DNA of 64,000 nucleotides from Streptomyces sp. NBC_00510 (GCA_036013505.1 CP107851.1:3543501-3607500), one strand, 5' to 3'; positions 9,801-17,710 are shown, counted from the stretch's first letter. Notes: generated by a model not told the origin, from the sequence alone. Made by a program: numbers and translations.

Positions 9801-10128
9801 CCCGGCGCAGCCGGCGCCCTCCGCACCGGCGTCGGACGGGGAGTCGGAGTGGCGCTCCACGAACGACGACAACTGGCAGCGGGCCGAACAGGCCCGCAAG
9901 CCCAAGGCGGGCGGGGTCACCCCCTCCGGCCTGCCCCGACGGGTCCCCAAGGCCAACCTGGTCCCGGGTACCGCACAGCAGACTCCGCAGGGCGGACCGA
10001 TGGTCTCCCGTGCACCCGAGGACGTCCGTGGCCGCCTGAGCAATCTGCGGCGCGGCGTCCAGCAGGGACGCACTGCGGGAACTGACACGAACGGCCAGGG
10101 CTTCGGCCCCAAGCACCAGGAGCGTTAG
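6883..10128 (+). CDS. cvnA: Conservon sensor histidine kinase-like protein CvnA (second copy)
   Basis: Membrane sensor of the second conservon, 1081 residues from GTG 6883 with GAGAGG upstream. The plan matches the first copy: MRNWRVATRL before membrane segment 1 (about 58-80), an extracytoplasmic nitrate-sensor-like domain, membrane segment 2 near 387-406, HAMP, the kinase core near 475-540, N-box ELLENATTFSS near 595, G1 box DKGIGL near 630 and G2 box KRMGLFVVGRLADRHG near 663. The sensor half differs strongly from the first copy while the kinase core is close, so the two probably sense different inputs. The tail is Gln/Gly/Tyr-rich (NGYEQQGYQEP type) rather than Pro/Gln-rich, but ends with the same GGVTPSGLPRRVPKANLVPG motif. 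Confidence 0.95.
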   Translation: MRNTRRAEPGPADHPRGNFTPPARYGTAQAAAPEAATAPEPVTSPGSRFAMRNWRVATRLNVILLIPVMVALVFGGFRVQSSVQTWQDADDAVRTANAVRAAVDYANAVLNERDLSVVPLLAGDTENKNVVATRAATDQAAAKFDAAVAELPVSDRLQRRVANIREGEKVLAKLRDTAFTRQLPGVQTEEKYVEVQHPLMELANELGFGTNSIASYGRTLYALELTKAAESLTRSIGTHLLVEDRDKLADGELQLQLTAFTSYAYLQQVALEEYRGGGTDADYQRLLDAQDAALEKGKEQVTQAAQAAKQAGQPFKAPPSLENMIKLIASGQSTEQLKAQGVTAESWFGATTLAFDAYKSVEQHLANQAYNDSSDIADSARIEAIVNSAIVLVALIIAFIVAAMVARSMSNSMRRLRTAAFEVAEQRLPALVDQLSRTDPGKVDTRVQTIPITSNDEIGEVARAFDQIHREAVRLAAEQALLRGNVNAIFTNLSRRNQGLIQRQLTLITDLENNEADPDQLENLFKLDHLATRMRRNGENLLVLAGEEPGRRWNQPVPLVDVLRAAASEVEAYERIELVGIPETEIHGTAVTDLVHLLAELLENATTFSSPQTKVRVTATRLPDGRVMVEIHDKGIGLTAEDFADINHKLAEPPTVDASISKRMGLFVVGRLADRHGIRVQLRPSGEQAGTTSLVMLPEPITHGGGGEEMPLEDDFTVSRIVPELETPQFAAYGPTAAELGFDDSRYERAEAPGDTRSLDPVGRSLMRDQRRAQLEAAAGDRAPEHLPFEGDAQEQGFQDGYQEAGADAAFRETPFQDNGFPANGYEQQGYQEPQAQPFQEQHGYDAQPGFQEPVYTEGGYAEQGYTAPQNGYTQDDWQQQNGYAQEQWTATPGGDLPQAAQPQAFPAQATADSATATPFEAPERVGFDRPGAATGPLQSSVTDAGLPRRDRGWQQSGPAAPAQPEPQSTDGFPAQPAPSAPASDGESEWRSTNDDNWQRAEQARKPKAGGVTPSGLPRRVPKANLVPGTAQQTPQGGPMVSRAPEDVRGRLSNLRRGVQQGRTAGTDTNGQGFGPKHQER

Positions 10129-10551
10129 TTGAGTCCGATGAGCCAGGCGGCACAGAACCTGAACTGGTTGATCACCAGTTTCGTGGACCAGACCCCAGGG
10201 GTCTCCCATACGGTTGTGGTCTCTGCCGACGGCCTGCTGCTGGCGATGTCCGAAGGCTTCCCGCGGGACCGTGCTGACCAGTTGGCCGCGGTGGCCTCCG
10301 GTCTGACCTCGCTGACCGCGGGTGCCTCGCGCATCTTCGAGGGCGGGCACGTGAACCAGACCGTCGTGGAGATGGAGCGCGGCTTCCTCTTCATCATGTC
10401 CGTCTCGGACGGTTCCTCGCTGGCCGTGCTGGCGCACCCGGAGTGCGACATCGGCCTCGTGGGCTACGAGATGGCCCTGCTGGTCGACCGGGCGGGCAAT
10501 GTGCTCACGCCCGATCTGCGTGCGGAATTGCAGGGCAGCCTGCTCAACTAA
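10129..10551 (+). CDS. cvnB: Conservon roadblock/LC7 protein CvnB (second copy)
   Basis: 140-residue roadblock/LC7 protein that starts at TTG immediately after the second cvnA stop codon, with AGGAG in the last cvnA codons, exactly as in the first conservon. It differs from the first CvnB at about nine positions. Its expected partner is the CvnD GTPase encoded two genes downstream. With such similar CvnB proteins, cross-talk between the conservons is possible. Confidence 0.95.
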   Translation: MSPMSQAAQNLNWLITSFVDQTPGVSHTVVVSADGLLLAMSEGFPRDRADQLAAVASGLTSLTAGASRIFEGGHVNQTVVEMERGFLFIMSVSDGSSLAVLAHPECDIGLVGYEMALLVDRAGNVLTPDLRAELQGSLLN

Positions 10552-10622
10552 CGGACAGGCATGCGGGCGCGTCTGGAGACCCGTAGGGTTTTCAGACGCG
10601 CTACCCAGCTGGAGGAGGAACC

Positions 10623-11162
10623 GTGGCAACGCCCCCAGGCGGAGATCAGTACGGCAATCACCAACAGCAGCCGCCCTTCAAGCGGTTCGACTTTCCCTCG
10701 GCACCCAGCCAGGACCCCGGTCCCGGCCCCACGCCGTCGCACCGGCAGCCGAGGATCCAGCCGTACGAACCCCCGCAGGCGCCACCGCCTCGGACAGCGC
10801 AGACCGGGCGTTCCAAGCCGCCGTCCGGTCTGGTACGTCCCTACGCCATGACCGGTGGCCGCACCCGGCCGCGCTACCAGCTCGCCATCGAGGCACTGGT
10901 CAGCACGACCGCCGACCCGGTGCAGCTGCGGGGCCAGTTGCCGGAGCACCAGCGGATCTGCATCCTCTGCCGGGAGATCAAGTCGGTCGCGGAGATCTCC
11001 GCGCTCCTCTCCATCCCCCTCGGCGTCGCCCGAATCCTCGTCGCCGACCTGGCGGAGGCCGGGCTCGTCGCCATTCACCAGCCCGGTGGCGACGATGCCT
11101 CGGGCGGACAGCCAGACGTGACACTGCTCGAAAGGGTGCTCAGTGGACTTCGCAAGCTCTAG
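10623..11162 (+). CDS. cvnC: Conservon DUF742 protein CvnC (second copy)
   Basis: DUF742 protein of 179 residues from GTG 10623, which has a GGAGGAGG site just upstream. It is longer than the first copy because of a Pro/Gln-rich N-terminal stretch of about 70 residues. From VRPYAMTGGRTRPRYQLAIEALVS onward it closely follows the first copy, including the helix-turn-helix-like EIKSVAEISALLSIPLGVARILVADL. The last 20 bases overlap cvnD, and the final 45 bases are identical to the first conservon. Confidence 0.95.
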   Translation: MATPPGGDQYGNHQQQPPFKRFDFPSAPSQDPGPGPTPSHRQPRIQPYEPPQAPPPRTAQTGRSKPPSGLVRPYAMTGGRTRPRYQLAIEALVSTTADPVQLRGQLPEHQRICILCREIKSVAEISALLSIPLGVARILVADLAEAGLVAIHQPGGDDASGGQPDVTLLERVLSGLRKL

Positions 11163-11721
11163 CGGTCCAGCTCGCTCAACCACCTCGGCGAAGATCGTGG
11201 TGGCGGGCGGCTTCGGCGTGGGCAAGACCACGTTCGTCGGTGCCGTATCGGAGATCAACCCGCTGCGTACCGAAGCCGTGATGACCTCCGCCTCCGCGGG
11301 GATCGACGATCTGACGCACGCGCCGGACAAGACCACGACGACCGTGGCGATGGACTTCGGCCGTATCACCCTGGACGAGGACCTGATCCTCTACCTGTTC
11401 GGCACGCCGGGCCAGGACCGCTTCTGGTTCATGTGGGACGACCTGGTGCGCGGCGCCATCGGCGCCGTCGTCCTGGTCGACACCCGCCGGCTGGCCGACT
11501 GCTTCCCGGCCGTCGACTACTTCGAGAACAGCGGTCTGCCGTTCGTCATCGCCCTCAACGGCTTCGACGGCCACCAGCCGTACAACCCCGAGGAAGTCCG
11601 CGAGGCCCTCCAGATCGGTCCCGAGGCACCCATCATCATCACGGACGCCCGGCACCGCGCCGAGGCGAAGAGCGCGCTCATCACGCTGGTCGAGCACGCG
11701 CTGATGGCGCGGCTGCGGTAG
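11143..11721 (+). CDS. cvnD: Conservon small GTPase CvnD (second copy)
   Basis: MglA/Ras-like GTPase of 192 residues that starts at GTG within cvnC. P-loop GGFGVGKTTF lies near residues 22-31, the switch II segment is FGTPGQDRFWFMWDDL, and ALNGFD is at the NKxD position. It lacks the short PGQQAAYGAPPAA insertion of the first copy. A 130-base stretch (11455-11584) is identical to 6304-6433 of the first cvnD, including synonymous positions. A long hairpin terminator follows. Confidence 0.95.
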   Translation: MDFASSSGPARSTTSAKIVVAGGFGVGKTTFVGAVSEINPLRTEAVMTSASAGIDDLTHAPDKTTTTVAMDFGRITLDEDLILYLFGTPGQDRFWFMWDDLVRGAIGAVVLVDTRRLADCFPAVDYFENSGLPFVIALNGFDGHQPYNPEEVREALQIGPEAPIIITDARHRAEAKSALITLVEHALMARLR

Positions 11722-11747
11722 CGGTTCCCGCTTCCCGTACGACGCGA

Positions 11748-11776
11748 AAGGCCCCGCACGACATGTGCGGGGCCTT
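11748..11776 (+). terminator. Strong hairpin terminator after second conservon
   Basis: AAGGCCCCGCAC (11748-11759) pairs perfectly with GTGCGGGGCCTT (11765-11776) across a 5-base loop. With one bulged A the stem extends by four more pairs (CGCG/CGCG). It begins 26 bases after the cvnD stop codon. Confidence 0.85.
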
Positions 11777-11806
11777 CGCGCGTCGGGCCGGACGACAGGA
11801 GGACCG

Positions 11807-11881
11807 TTGCCCGCGCCCTTCGAACCGGACGACCCGGCGCACGTCGGCATCCCCGGAGGCATGGGGTGGTCGCCCCCGTGA
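11807..11881 (+). CDS. 24-codon ORF with strong ribosome site, coupled to SUKH-4-like ORF
   Basis: TTG 11807 is preceded by an AGGAGG site (11799-11803 region) at good spacing and opens a 24-residue frame that ends in TGA at 11879-11881. The stop overlaps the GTG at 11878 of the next ORF as GTGA. Either this is a real short leader ORF coupled to the next gene, or it is the true N-terminus of that gene, cut off by a frameshift. No domain is visible in the peptide (PAPFEPDDPAHVGIP). Confidence 0.35.
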   Translation: MPAPFEPDDPAHVGIPGGMGWSPP

Positions 11882-12192
11882 CGGCCGCTTCCCTTGCCGA
11901 GGTCTTCGCCCCGGAGCAGATCGTGCGCGTCCGCGCCACGGGGCAGGACGCAGGGCTCACGCACGGGCCCACACGCGGCTTCCTGGCGGACGTGGGGCTG
12001 CCGGTGGCCGACGGTGTGCTCTTCGAGTTCCGGAAGGACCTCGCGGGCGGCCCGACGCCGCTGCGGGCCGCGTCCCTCGTCGAGGACCTGACGGACTGCG
12101 AGGGTGGTCCACACCGACGTCTCGTCGATGATCCACGGGGCGACGGGCTGTGGGAGGCCGTCTTCGACGACATCGCGGGCGGCATGTGGTGA
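11878..12192 (+). pseudogene. SUKH-4-like immunity protein fragment, probably decayed
   Basis: The frame from GTG 11878 (or GTG 11866) gives about 105 residues. The N-terminal 60 look like a SUKH-4 immunity domain: SLAEVFAPEQIVRV, then the signature LTHGPTRGFLADVGLPV and an F-x-F strand. SUKH-4 proteins usually run to about 150-180 residues, and the expected middle part is missing; after LVEDLTD the sequence becomes a different Arg/Asp-rich end (GDGLWEAVFDDIAGGMW). The only good ribosome site belongs to a different frame just upstream. I read this as a shortened or frameshifted copy. SUKH proteins protect against contact-dependent or polymorphic toxins; no toxin gene is nearby. Confidence 0.45.
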
Positions 12193-12210
12193 GGACGTCC
12201 CCGTACGACG

Positions 12211-12249
12211 ACGGCGGCGCGGCACCCGGGAGGGGTGCCGCGCCGCCGT
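12211..12249. terminator. Bidirectional 16-bp perfect hairpin between convergent genes
   Basis: Bases 12211-12226 pair perfectly with 12234-12249 across the 7-base loop CGGGAGG, a 16-bp GC-rich stem. It lies between the rightward SUKH-4-like ORF and the leftward accE, so it can end transcription from both sides. Confidence 0.85.
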
Positions 12250-12263
12250 TCGGAGCCGGAGGG

Positions 12264-12482
12264 TCAGCTGCGCCAGCTGTGCGGCGCGCTGAAGCCGGAC
12301 TGCCGCTCGAGGCGGCGCCAGCCGGCCGTGGAGCGGGGCTTGACGTAGTCGGTCGCGTCCTGGCCCTGGGCCGCGGCGCGGGCGAGCAGGACAGCGGTGA
12401 GTGCGGCCAGTTCCTCGTCGCTGGCGTGGCCGCGCTCCACGCGCACGAGCGCGGCGGAGGTGCTGTCGGCAGGAGTGCTCAC
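12264..12482 (-). CDS. accE: Acyl-CoA carboxylase epsilon subunit AccE
   Basis: Small epsilon subunit, 72 residues, GTG start. The signature begins ALVRVERGHASDEELAALTAVLLARAA and ends in the conserved WRRLERQSGFSAPHSW tail. Actinobacterial acyl-CoA carboxylases need this subunit to join the biotinylated alpha chain to the carboxyltransferase beta chain. It follows accB with a 16-base gap and is almost certainly co-transcribed with it. A strong bidirectional hairpin lies downstream. Confidence 0.93.
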   Translation of the reverse strand: MSTPADSTSAALVRVERGHASDEELAALTAVLLARAAAQGQDATDYVKPRSTAGWRRLERQSGFSAPHSWRS

Positions 12483-12498
12483 GGGGTTCGTCTCTCCC

Positions 12499-14133
12499 TT
12501 ACTGGGGCGGGTTGCCGTGCTTGCGGGACGGCAGGTCGGCGTGCTTGGTGCGCAGCATCGCGAGCGAGCGGATGAGGACCTCGCGGGTCTCGGCGGGGTC
12601 GATCACGTCGTCCACCAGGCCGCGTTCGGCGGCGTAGTAGGGGTGCATCAGCTCGGACTTGTACTCCTTCACCATGCGGGCGCGCATGGCGTCGGGGTCG
12701 TCGGCCTCGGCGATCTGGCGCCGGAAGATCACGTTGGCGGCGCCTTCGGCGCCCATGACGGCGATCTCGTTGGTCGGCCAGGCGTAGGTGAGGTCGGCGC
12801 CGATCGACTGGCTGTCCATGACGATGTAGGCACCTCCGTACGCCTTCCGCAGGATCAGCGAGATCCGCGGCACGGTCGCGTTGCAGTACGCGTACAGCAG
12901 CTTGGCGCCGTGCCGGATGATGCCACCGTGCTCCTGGTCGACGCCGGGCAGGAAGCCGGGGACGTCCAGAAGGGTGATGAGCGGGATGTTGAAGGCGTCG
13001 CACATCTGGACGAAGCGCGCGGCCTTCTCGCTGGCCTCGATGTCGAGGACGCCGGCGAGGGAGGCGGGCTGGTTGGCGATGATGCCGACGACCTGGCCGT
13101 CGAGGCGGGCCAGGGCCACGATGATGTTGGTCGCCCAGCGCTCGTGGATCTCCAGGTACTCGCCGTCGTCGACGAGCTCCTCGATGACCTGGTGCATGTC
13201 GTACGAGCGGTTGCCGTCGGCCGGGACGATGTCCAGCAGGACGTCGCCGCGCCGGTCGGCCGGGTCCGCGGCGGGGACCGACGGGGGGTTCTCACGGTTG
13301 TTCTGCGGCAGCATCGACAGCAGGTAGCGGACCTCCTCCAGGCAGGTCTGCTCGTCGTCGTACGCGAAGTGCGAGACACCGGAGACCTCGGAGTGGACGT
13401 CGGCGCCGCCGAGCCCGTTCTGGGAGATCTTCTCGCCGGTGACGGCCTGGACCACGTCCGGGCCGGTGATGAACATCTGCGAGGTCTCGCGGACCATGAA
13501 CACGAAGTCGGTCAGGGCCGGGGAGTACGCGGCGCCGCCGGCGCAGGGGCCGAGCATCACGGAGATCTGCGGGATCACACCGGAGGCGCGGGTGTTGCGC
13601 TGGAAGATGCCGCCGTAGCCGGCGAGCGCCGAGACGCCCTCCTGGATGCGGGCGCCGGCACCGTCGTTGAGCGAGACCAGCGGGGCGCCGGCCGAGATGG
13701 CCATGTCCATGATCTTGTGGATCTTGCTGGCGTGGGCCTCGCCCAGCGCGCCGCCGAAGATCCGGAAGTCGTGGGCGTACACGAAGACGGTCCGCCCGTG
13801 GACGGTGCCCCAGCCGGTGATGACCCCGTCGGTGTAGGGCTTCTTCGCCTCCAGGCCGAACCCGCTGGCGCGGTGCCGCCGCAGCGGCTCCACCTCGTTG
13901 AAGGAGCCCTCGTCGAGCAGCAGCTCGATGCGCTCGCGCGCGGTGAGCTTGCCCTTGGCCTTCTGGGCCTGGGTCGCCTTCTCGCTGGGGCCGAGCCGGA
14001 CCTGCTCGCGGATGGCGTGCAGTTCCGCGACGCGCCCGCGGGCGTCGTTCGCCGGCTGCGCGGCCTCTTCGGCCCCTTCGGCCTCGGCGGGCTGGGTCGG
14101 CACCTCGTCCAAAACGCTCATGACATCGACCAT
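12499..14133 (-). CDS. accB: Acetyl/propionyl-CoA carboxylase beta (carboxyltransferase) subunit
   Basis: Carboxyltransferase beta subunit of 544 residues, the usual length. It transfers carboxyl from carboxybiotin to acetyl- or propionyl-CoA, giving malonyl- or methylmalonyl-CoA for fatty acid and polyketide synthesis. Visible features are RERIELLLDEGSFNE, the oxyanion-hole segments DGAGARIQEGVSALAGYGGIF and GPCAGGAAYSPALTDF in the N-terminal half, and GFLPGVDQEHGGIIRHGAKLLYAY with KAYGGAYIVMDS in the C-terminal half. The start is ATG 14133; ATG 14121 is possible, as neither has a clear ribosome site. Adjacency to accE, and recalled gene order in S. coelicolor, favour the AccB/AccE acetyl-CoA carboxylase pair over PccB. 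The biotin subunit is encoded elsewhere. Confidence 0.93.
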   Translation of the reverse strand: MVDVMSVLDEVPTQPAEAEGAEEAAQPANDARGRVAELHAIREQVRLGPSEKATQAQKAKGKLTARERIELLLDEGSFNEVEPLRRHRASGFGLEAKKPYTDGVITGWGTVHGRTVFVYAHDFRIFGGALGEAHASKIHKIMDMAISAGAPLVSLNDGAGARIQEGVSALAGYGGIFQRNTRASGVIPQISVMLGPCAGGAAYSPALTDFVFMVRETSQMFITGPDVVQAVTGEKISQNGLGGADVHSEVSGVSHFAYDDEQTCLEEVRYLLSMLPQNNRENPPSVPAADPADRRGDVLLDIVPADGNRSYDMHQVIEELVDDGEYLEIHERWATNIIVALARLDGQVVGIIANQPASLAGVLDIEASEKAARFVQMCDAFNIPLITLLDVPGFLPGVDQEHGGIIRHGAKLLYAYCNATVPRISLILRKAYGGAYIVMDSQSIGADLTYAWPTNEIAVMGAEGAANVIFRRQIAEADDPDAMRARMVKEYKSELMHPYYAAERGLVDDVIDPAETREVLIRSLAMLRTKHADLPSRKHGNPPQ

Positions 14134-14219
14134 ACGAGCGGAGGGCCGTCATAATCGGCGTCGACTTCGTACAGTGTCCGGACCCGCTTCATGGAGCATC
14201 TGGACAGAACCAACACAAG

Positions 14220-14250
14220 AAAGGCCCCGCACGGCACGTGCGGGACCTTT
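14220..14250 (-). terminator. Hairpin between accB promoter region and citE-like genes
   Basis: AAAGGCCCCGCAC (14220-14232) and GTGCGGGACCTTT (14238-14250) pair with a single C-A mismatch across a 5-base loop. It lies 38 bases beyond the stop codon of the leftward CitE-like gene and is followed on that strand by T-rich sequence (TTCTTGTGTT), so it should end that operon before accB. Confidence 0.75.
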
Positions 14251-14288
14251 TCTTTGTAGCGGTCGTCCACCCGGACGCAACGGGACCG

Positions 14289-15161
14289 CTACCTTCCGGA
14301 TACCGCCTCGGCCAGCGCAAGGACACGCCGGGCGTCATCCACATGGAGGTTCTCGATCATGCGGCCGTCCACCGTGACCACCCCGCGGCCCTCGGCCACG
14401 GCCTCCTCGAAGGCCTCGATGATGCGCCGCGCCCTGTCGGCCTCCTCCTGCGAGGGGGCGAACACCCTGTTGCATACCTCCACCTGCCTGGGGTGGATGA
14501 GCGTCTTGCCGTCGAAGCCGAACTGCCGGCCCTGGACGCACTCGGCCTCGAAGCCGGTCTCGTCCGTGACGTCGTTGTAGACACCGTCCAAAATCACCTT
14601 GCCGGCCTCGCGCGCACCCAGAAGGGCGAGGGAGAGTCCGGTGAGGAGCGGGGCGCGGCCCGGGACGTGCTCGGCGTGCAGTTCCTTGGCGAGGTCGTTG
14701 GTGCCCATCACCAGGACGCCGAGCCGTTCCGAGGCCGCCGCGATGGCACGGGCGTCCAGCATCGCGCGCGGAGTCTCCACCATCGCCCAGATGGCGGTGT
14801 GGTCCGGGGCGCCGGCGGCCTCCAGGGCCCGCTCGATGGCGTGCACGGTCGCGGCCGAGTCCACCTTGGGGACGACCACGGCGTCGGGGCCCGCCTCCGC
14901 GGCGGCCCGCAGGTCGTCCTCGTGCCAGGGGGTGCCGGGCGAGTTCACCCGGATGGTGACCTCCCGGTACCCGTACTCCCCCGAGGCCGCCGCCGCGGCG
15001 ACCCGCTTGCGGGCGTCGGCCTTGGCGTCCGGCGCGACGGAGTCCTCCAGGTCGAGGATGAGCGCGTCGGTGGGGAGGGTCTTCGCCTTCTCCAGGGCGC
15101 GCTCGTTCGCGCCGGGCATGTACAGGACGGAGCGGCGCGGCCGCAGGATCGCGTCGGTCAT
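14289..15161 (-). CDS. HpcH/HpaI aldolase / citrate lyase beta-like CoA ester lyase
   Basis: CitE-like TIM-barrel lyase of 290 residues from ATG 15161, which overlaps the stop of the upstream paralogue as ATGA and has AGGAG ahead. Typical segments: [32 protein letters not shown] with the metal-binding Asp/Glu, [22 protein letters not shown] and [24 protein letters not shown]. Relatives cleave or make (3S)-malyl-CoA, beta-methylmalyl-CoA or citramalyl-CoA; the exact substrate is not evident. It is the second gene of a two-gene operon with a longer CitE-like protein, so the pair may form a heteromer or act in sequence. Confidence 0.88.
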   Translation of the reverse strand: MTDAILRPRRSVLYMPGANERALEKAKTLPTDALILDLEDSVAPDAKADARKRVAAAAASGEYGYREVTIRVNSPGTPWHEDDLRAAAEAGPDAVVVPKVDSAATVHAIERALEAAGAPDHTAIWAMVETPRAMLDARAIAAASERLGVLVMGTNDLAKELHAEHVPGRAPLLTGLSLALLGAREAGKVILDGVYNDVTDETGFEAECVQGRQFGFDGKTLIHPRQVEVCNRVFAPSQEEADRARRIIEAFEEAVAEGRGVVTVDGRMIENLHVDDARRVLALAEAVSGR

Positions 15162-16234
15162 CGGTTCTGCTCCTGCTCCTTGTACGCGGCCTCGTACGCC
15201 TGCGCCAGCTCCGGGTCGCGGGCGGCCAGCGCCTCCGCGAGCTCGACGACGACGTGGCACTGCTTCACCGTGGCGTCGTCCTGCATCTTGCCGTCGATCA
15301 TCACCGCTCCGGTGCCGTCACCCATGGCGTCGATGACCCTGCGCGCCCAGGCGACGTCCGCCGGCGCCGGGGAGAAGACCCGCTTGGCGATGTCGATCTG
15401 CACCGGGTGCAGGCTCCACGCCCCGACGCAGCCGAGCAGGAAGGCGTTGCGGAACTGGTCCTCGCAGGCGGTGGTGTCCTTGATGTCGCCGAAGGGCCCG
15501 TAGTACGGCAGGATCCCGTGCGCGGCGCAGGCGTCGACCATGCGCGCGATCGTGTAGTGCCACAGGTCCTGCTGGAAGGTCAGCCGCGGCAGCTCCATAT
15601 CGGCGTCCTTGGGGTCCTCCCGCACGAGGTACCCGGGATGCCCGCCGCCGACGCGGGTGGTCTTCATGCGGCGGCTCGCCGCGAGGTCGGCCGGGCCGAG
15701 GGAGATGCCCTGCATCCGGGGGCTGGCCCCGGCGATCTCCTCGACGTTCGCCACGCCCGTGGCGGTCTCCAGGATCGCGTGGACGAGGATCGGCCGCGCG
15801 ATGCCCGCCTTGGCCTCCAGCTGGGCGAGCAGCCGGTCGACGTAGTGGATGTCCTCGGCGCCCTCCACCTTGGGCACCATCACGACGTCGAGCTTGTGGC
15901 CGATCTCGGTGACCAGGGTCAGCAGGTCGTCCAGCGCCCACGGCGAGTCGAGGCTGTTGATCCGGGTCCACAGCTGGGTGTCGCCGAAGTCGTGGGCCTT
16001 GGCCGTGGCGACCAGCCCGGCGCGTGCGGCCTCCTTGCGGTCGGCCGAGACGGCGTCCTCCAGGTTGCCCAGCAGGACGTCCACCTTGGGGGCGATGGAG
16101 GGGACCTTCGCGGCCATCTTCTCGTTGCTCGGATCGAAGAAGTGGATCATCCGCGACGGCCGGAACGGTACTTCCCGTACGGGGGCCGGGGCCCCCACGG
16201 CCAGCGGTCGGAAGAAGTCCTTCGCGGAACGCAT
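15158..16234 (-). CDS. Malyl-CoA/beta-methylmalyl-CoA lyase-like CitE family protein
   Basis: Longer CitE-family protein of 358 residues. ATG 16234 has GGGAGA seven bases upstream. Characteristic parts are [112 protein letters not shown] and [16 protein letters not shown]. The length and the GPADLAAS segment fit the L-malyl-CoA/beta-methylmalyl-CoA lyase subgroup better than true citrate lyase. No other ethylmalonyl-CoA pathway gene (ccr, meaA) is nearby, so the pathway role is open. The smaller paralogue overlaps its stop codon. Confidence 0.85.
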   Translation of the reverse strand: MRSAKDFFRPLAVGAPAPVREVPFRPSRMIHFFDPSNEKMAAKVPSIAPKVDVLLGNLEDAVSADRKEAARAGLVATAKAHDFGDTQLWTRINSLDSPWALDDLLTLVTEIGHKLDVVMVPKVEGAEDIHYVDRLLAQLEAKAGIARPILVHAILETATGVANVEEIAGASPRMQGISLGPADLAASRRMKTTRVGGGHPGYLVREDPKDADMELPRLTFQQDLWHYTIARMVDACAAHGILPYYGPFGDIKDTTACEDQFRNAFLLGCVGAWSLHPVQIDIAKRVFSPAPADVAWARRVIDAMGDGTGAVMIDGKMQDDATVKQCHVVVELAEALAARDPELAQAYEAAYKEQEQNR

Positions 16235-16327
16235 GCGGTCTCCCGGGGTTCGAGGGTGGGGAGCGTACGGCGCTCACTTTATGATCCGCGGGACCCCCGC
16301 GTTACTGGTCGGTACGTGTGCCGTTGG

Positions 16328-16807
16328 TCACCGGTCGGCCACGGGCGGCAGACGGTAGGTCAGGTCCGGCTCGCCCTCCTCGTTCGCGGTGCTCTCGCTG
16401 CCGGGGACGGCCCGGAAGCCGTGCCGTTCGTAGAACGCGCGTGCCGCGGCGTTGCGCCGGAAGACGTGCAACGACAGTGGGCCGTCCGGGTGGTGGCGCA
16501 CGACCTCGTCGAGCAGCCGCGAGCCGATGCCGCGTCCGCGTGCGTCGGGCCGCAGGTAGAGGTGCTCCAGCCAGTCGCCGTCGAGCGCCGCGAAGCCGGT
16601 CGCGGCGCCGGTCGCGGTCTGCTCCGCGACCCACACCCGGCACTGCTCCAGGACGACGTTCGCGACCCACCACCGGGTCTCCTCGTCGGTGTGCAGGCGG
16701 GGCAGCCAGGGCATGGCGGCCGCCCGGGAGGCGAGGAAGACCGCGGTGATCGCGTCCGCGTCCGCGGCCCGTCCGGGCCTGATCCGTATCGCTGTGGCAT
16801 CGGTCAC
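16328..16807 (-). CDS. GNAT family N-acetyltransferase
   Basis: 159 residues from GTG 16807. The GNAT fold is clear: IRIRPGRAADADAITAVF at the N-terminus, LEHLYLRPDARGRGIGSRLLDEVVRH with the acetyl-CoA-binding RGRGIG loop, and LSLHVFRRNAAARAFYERHGFRAVPGS in motif B. The substrate is unknown. It lies 520 bases before the MOSC gene start region on the opposite strand, with only 69 bases between the two divergent starts. Confidence 0.9.
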   Translation of the reverse strand: MTDATAIRIRPGRAADADAITAVFLASRAAAMPWLPRLHTDEETRWWVANVVLEQCRVWVAEQTATGAATGFAALDGDWLEHLYLRPDARGRGIGSRLLDEVVRHHPDGPLSLHVFRRNAAARAFYERHGFRAVPGSESTANEEGEPDLTYRLPPVADR

Positions 16808-16876
16808 GCGATGACCGTACGCCGGGAGCGGGAGCGTGATCGAATGGGTTTCTCCGCCCCGGGAAGGACGAGCCCC

Positions 16877-17710
16877 ATGACCGCCGCGACCGTGCACTCG
16901 CTGACCTGCTACCCCGTCAAGGGCTGTGCCGGCGTGCCCCTGGACGGCGTCGCCGTCGGCGCGACCGGTCTGGCCCACGACCGTACGTTCATGGTGGTCG
17001 ACGCCGCCGACGGGTCCTTCCGCAGTCAGCGGACGCTGCCGCGGATGGCCGTGGTGCGCGCGGACGTCACCGACGACGGCAAGCACCTGGCGCTGTCGGC
17101 GCCCGGCGCCGGGGAACTCACGCTGGAGGTGGCGTACGCGGGGCCGCCGCGTGAGGTCGTCCTGTTCGACCGGCCGCTGGGACCGGCGGTGGACCAGGGC
17201 GAGGAGGCCGCGCGCTGGTTCTCCGAGGCGCTGGGGGCGCCCTCCCGCCTGGTGCGCGTGCGCCCGGGCTTCGACCGGGACGGCTGGGGCGAGCACCCCG
17301 GCAAGGTCAACTTCGCCGACGCCCACGCCCTCTCGGTGGCCTCGCTGGCCTCGCTCGACGACCTCAACCGGCGCATCACCGAGCGCGGCGGCACACCCGT
17401 GCCCATGGACCGCTTCCGTCCCAACATCGTGGTCGCCGGCTGGAGCGAGCCCCACACCGAGGACCGGGTGCGGCTCATGGACGTCGGCACCGCCCGGCTC
17501 GGCTACTCCGTCCGCGCGATGCGCTGCTCCGTGCCGCTGGTCGACCAGGCGACCGGCCGTACGGCCGGCCCGGAGCCGGTGCGCACCCTGGCCGGCTACC
17601 GGCGGGAGCCGGAGTACGGCAACAAGGTGAGCTTCGCGATGAAGGCGGCGGTGCTCCGGGCGGGCACGATCGCGGTGGGCGACCCGGTGGAGGTGCGGGC
17701 CTGGGCGTGA
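16877..17710 (+). CDS. MOSC domain protein (molybdenum cofactor sulfurase C-terminal type)
   Basis: 277 residues from ATG 16877 with GGAAGGA upstream. It has the N-terminal beta-barrel domain (LTCYPVKGCAGVPLDGVAVGATGLAHDRTFMVVD) followed by a MOSC domain (FADAHALSVASLASLDDLNRRI, PMDRFRPNIVVAGWSEPHTEDRV, MRCSVPLVDQATG). The Cys in the MRCSVP segment is at the position that binds the molybdenum cofactor in mARC/YcbX relatives. These proteins reduce N-hydroxylated compounds or bind molybdopterin; electron partners are not encoded here. Confidence 0.9.
   Translation: MTAATVHSLTCYPVKGCAGVPLDGVAVGATGLAHDRTFMVVDAADGSFRSQRTLPRMAVVRADVTDDGKHLALSAPGAGELTLEVAYAGPPREVVLFDRPLGPAVDQGEEAARWFSEALGAPSRLVRVRPGFDRDGWGEHPGKVNFADAHALSVASLASLDDLNRRITERGGTPVPMDRFRPNIVVAGWSEPHTEDRVRLMDVGTARLGYSVRAMRCSVPLVDQATGRTAGPEPVRTLAGYRREPEYGNKVSFAMKAAVLRAGTIAVGDPVEVRAWA

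Noticed and set aside
6763..10629. 1288-codon open frame antisense to the second cvnA
   Set aside because: Same shadow effect over a clearly conserved gene on the other strand.
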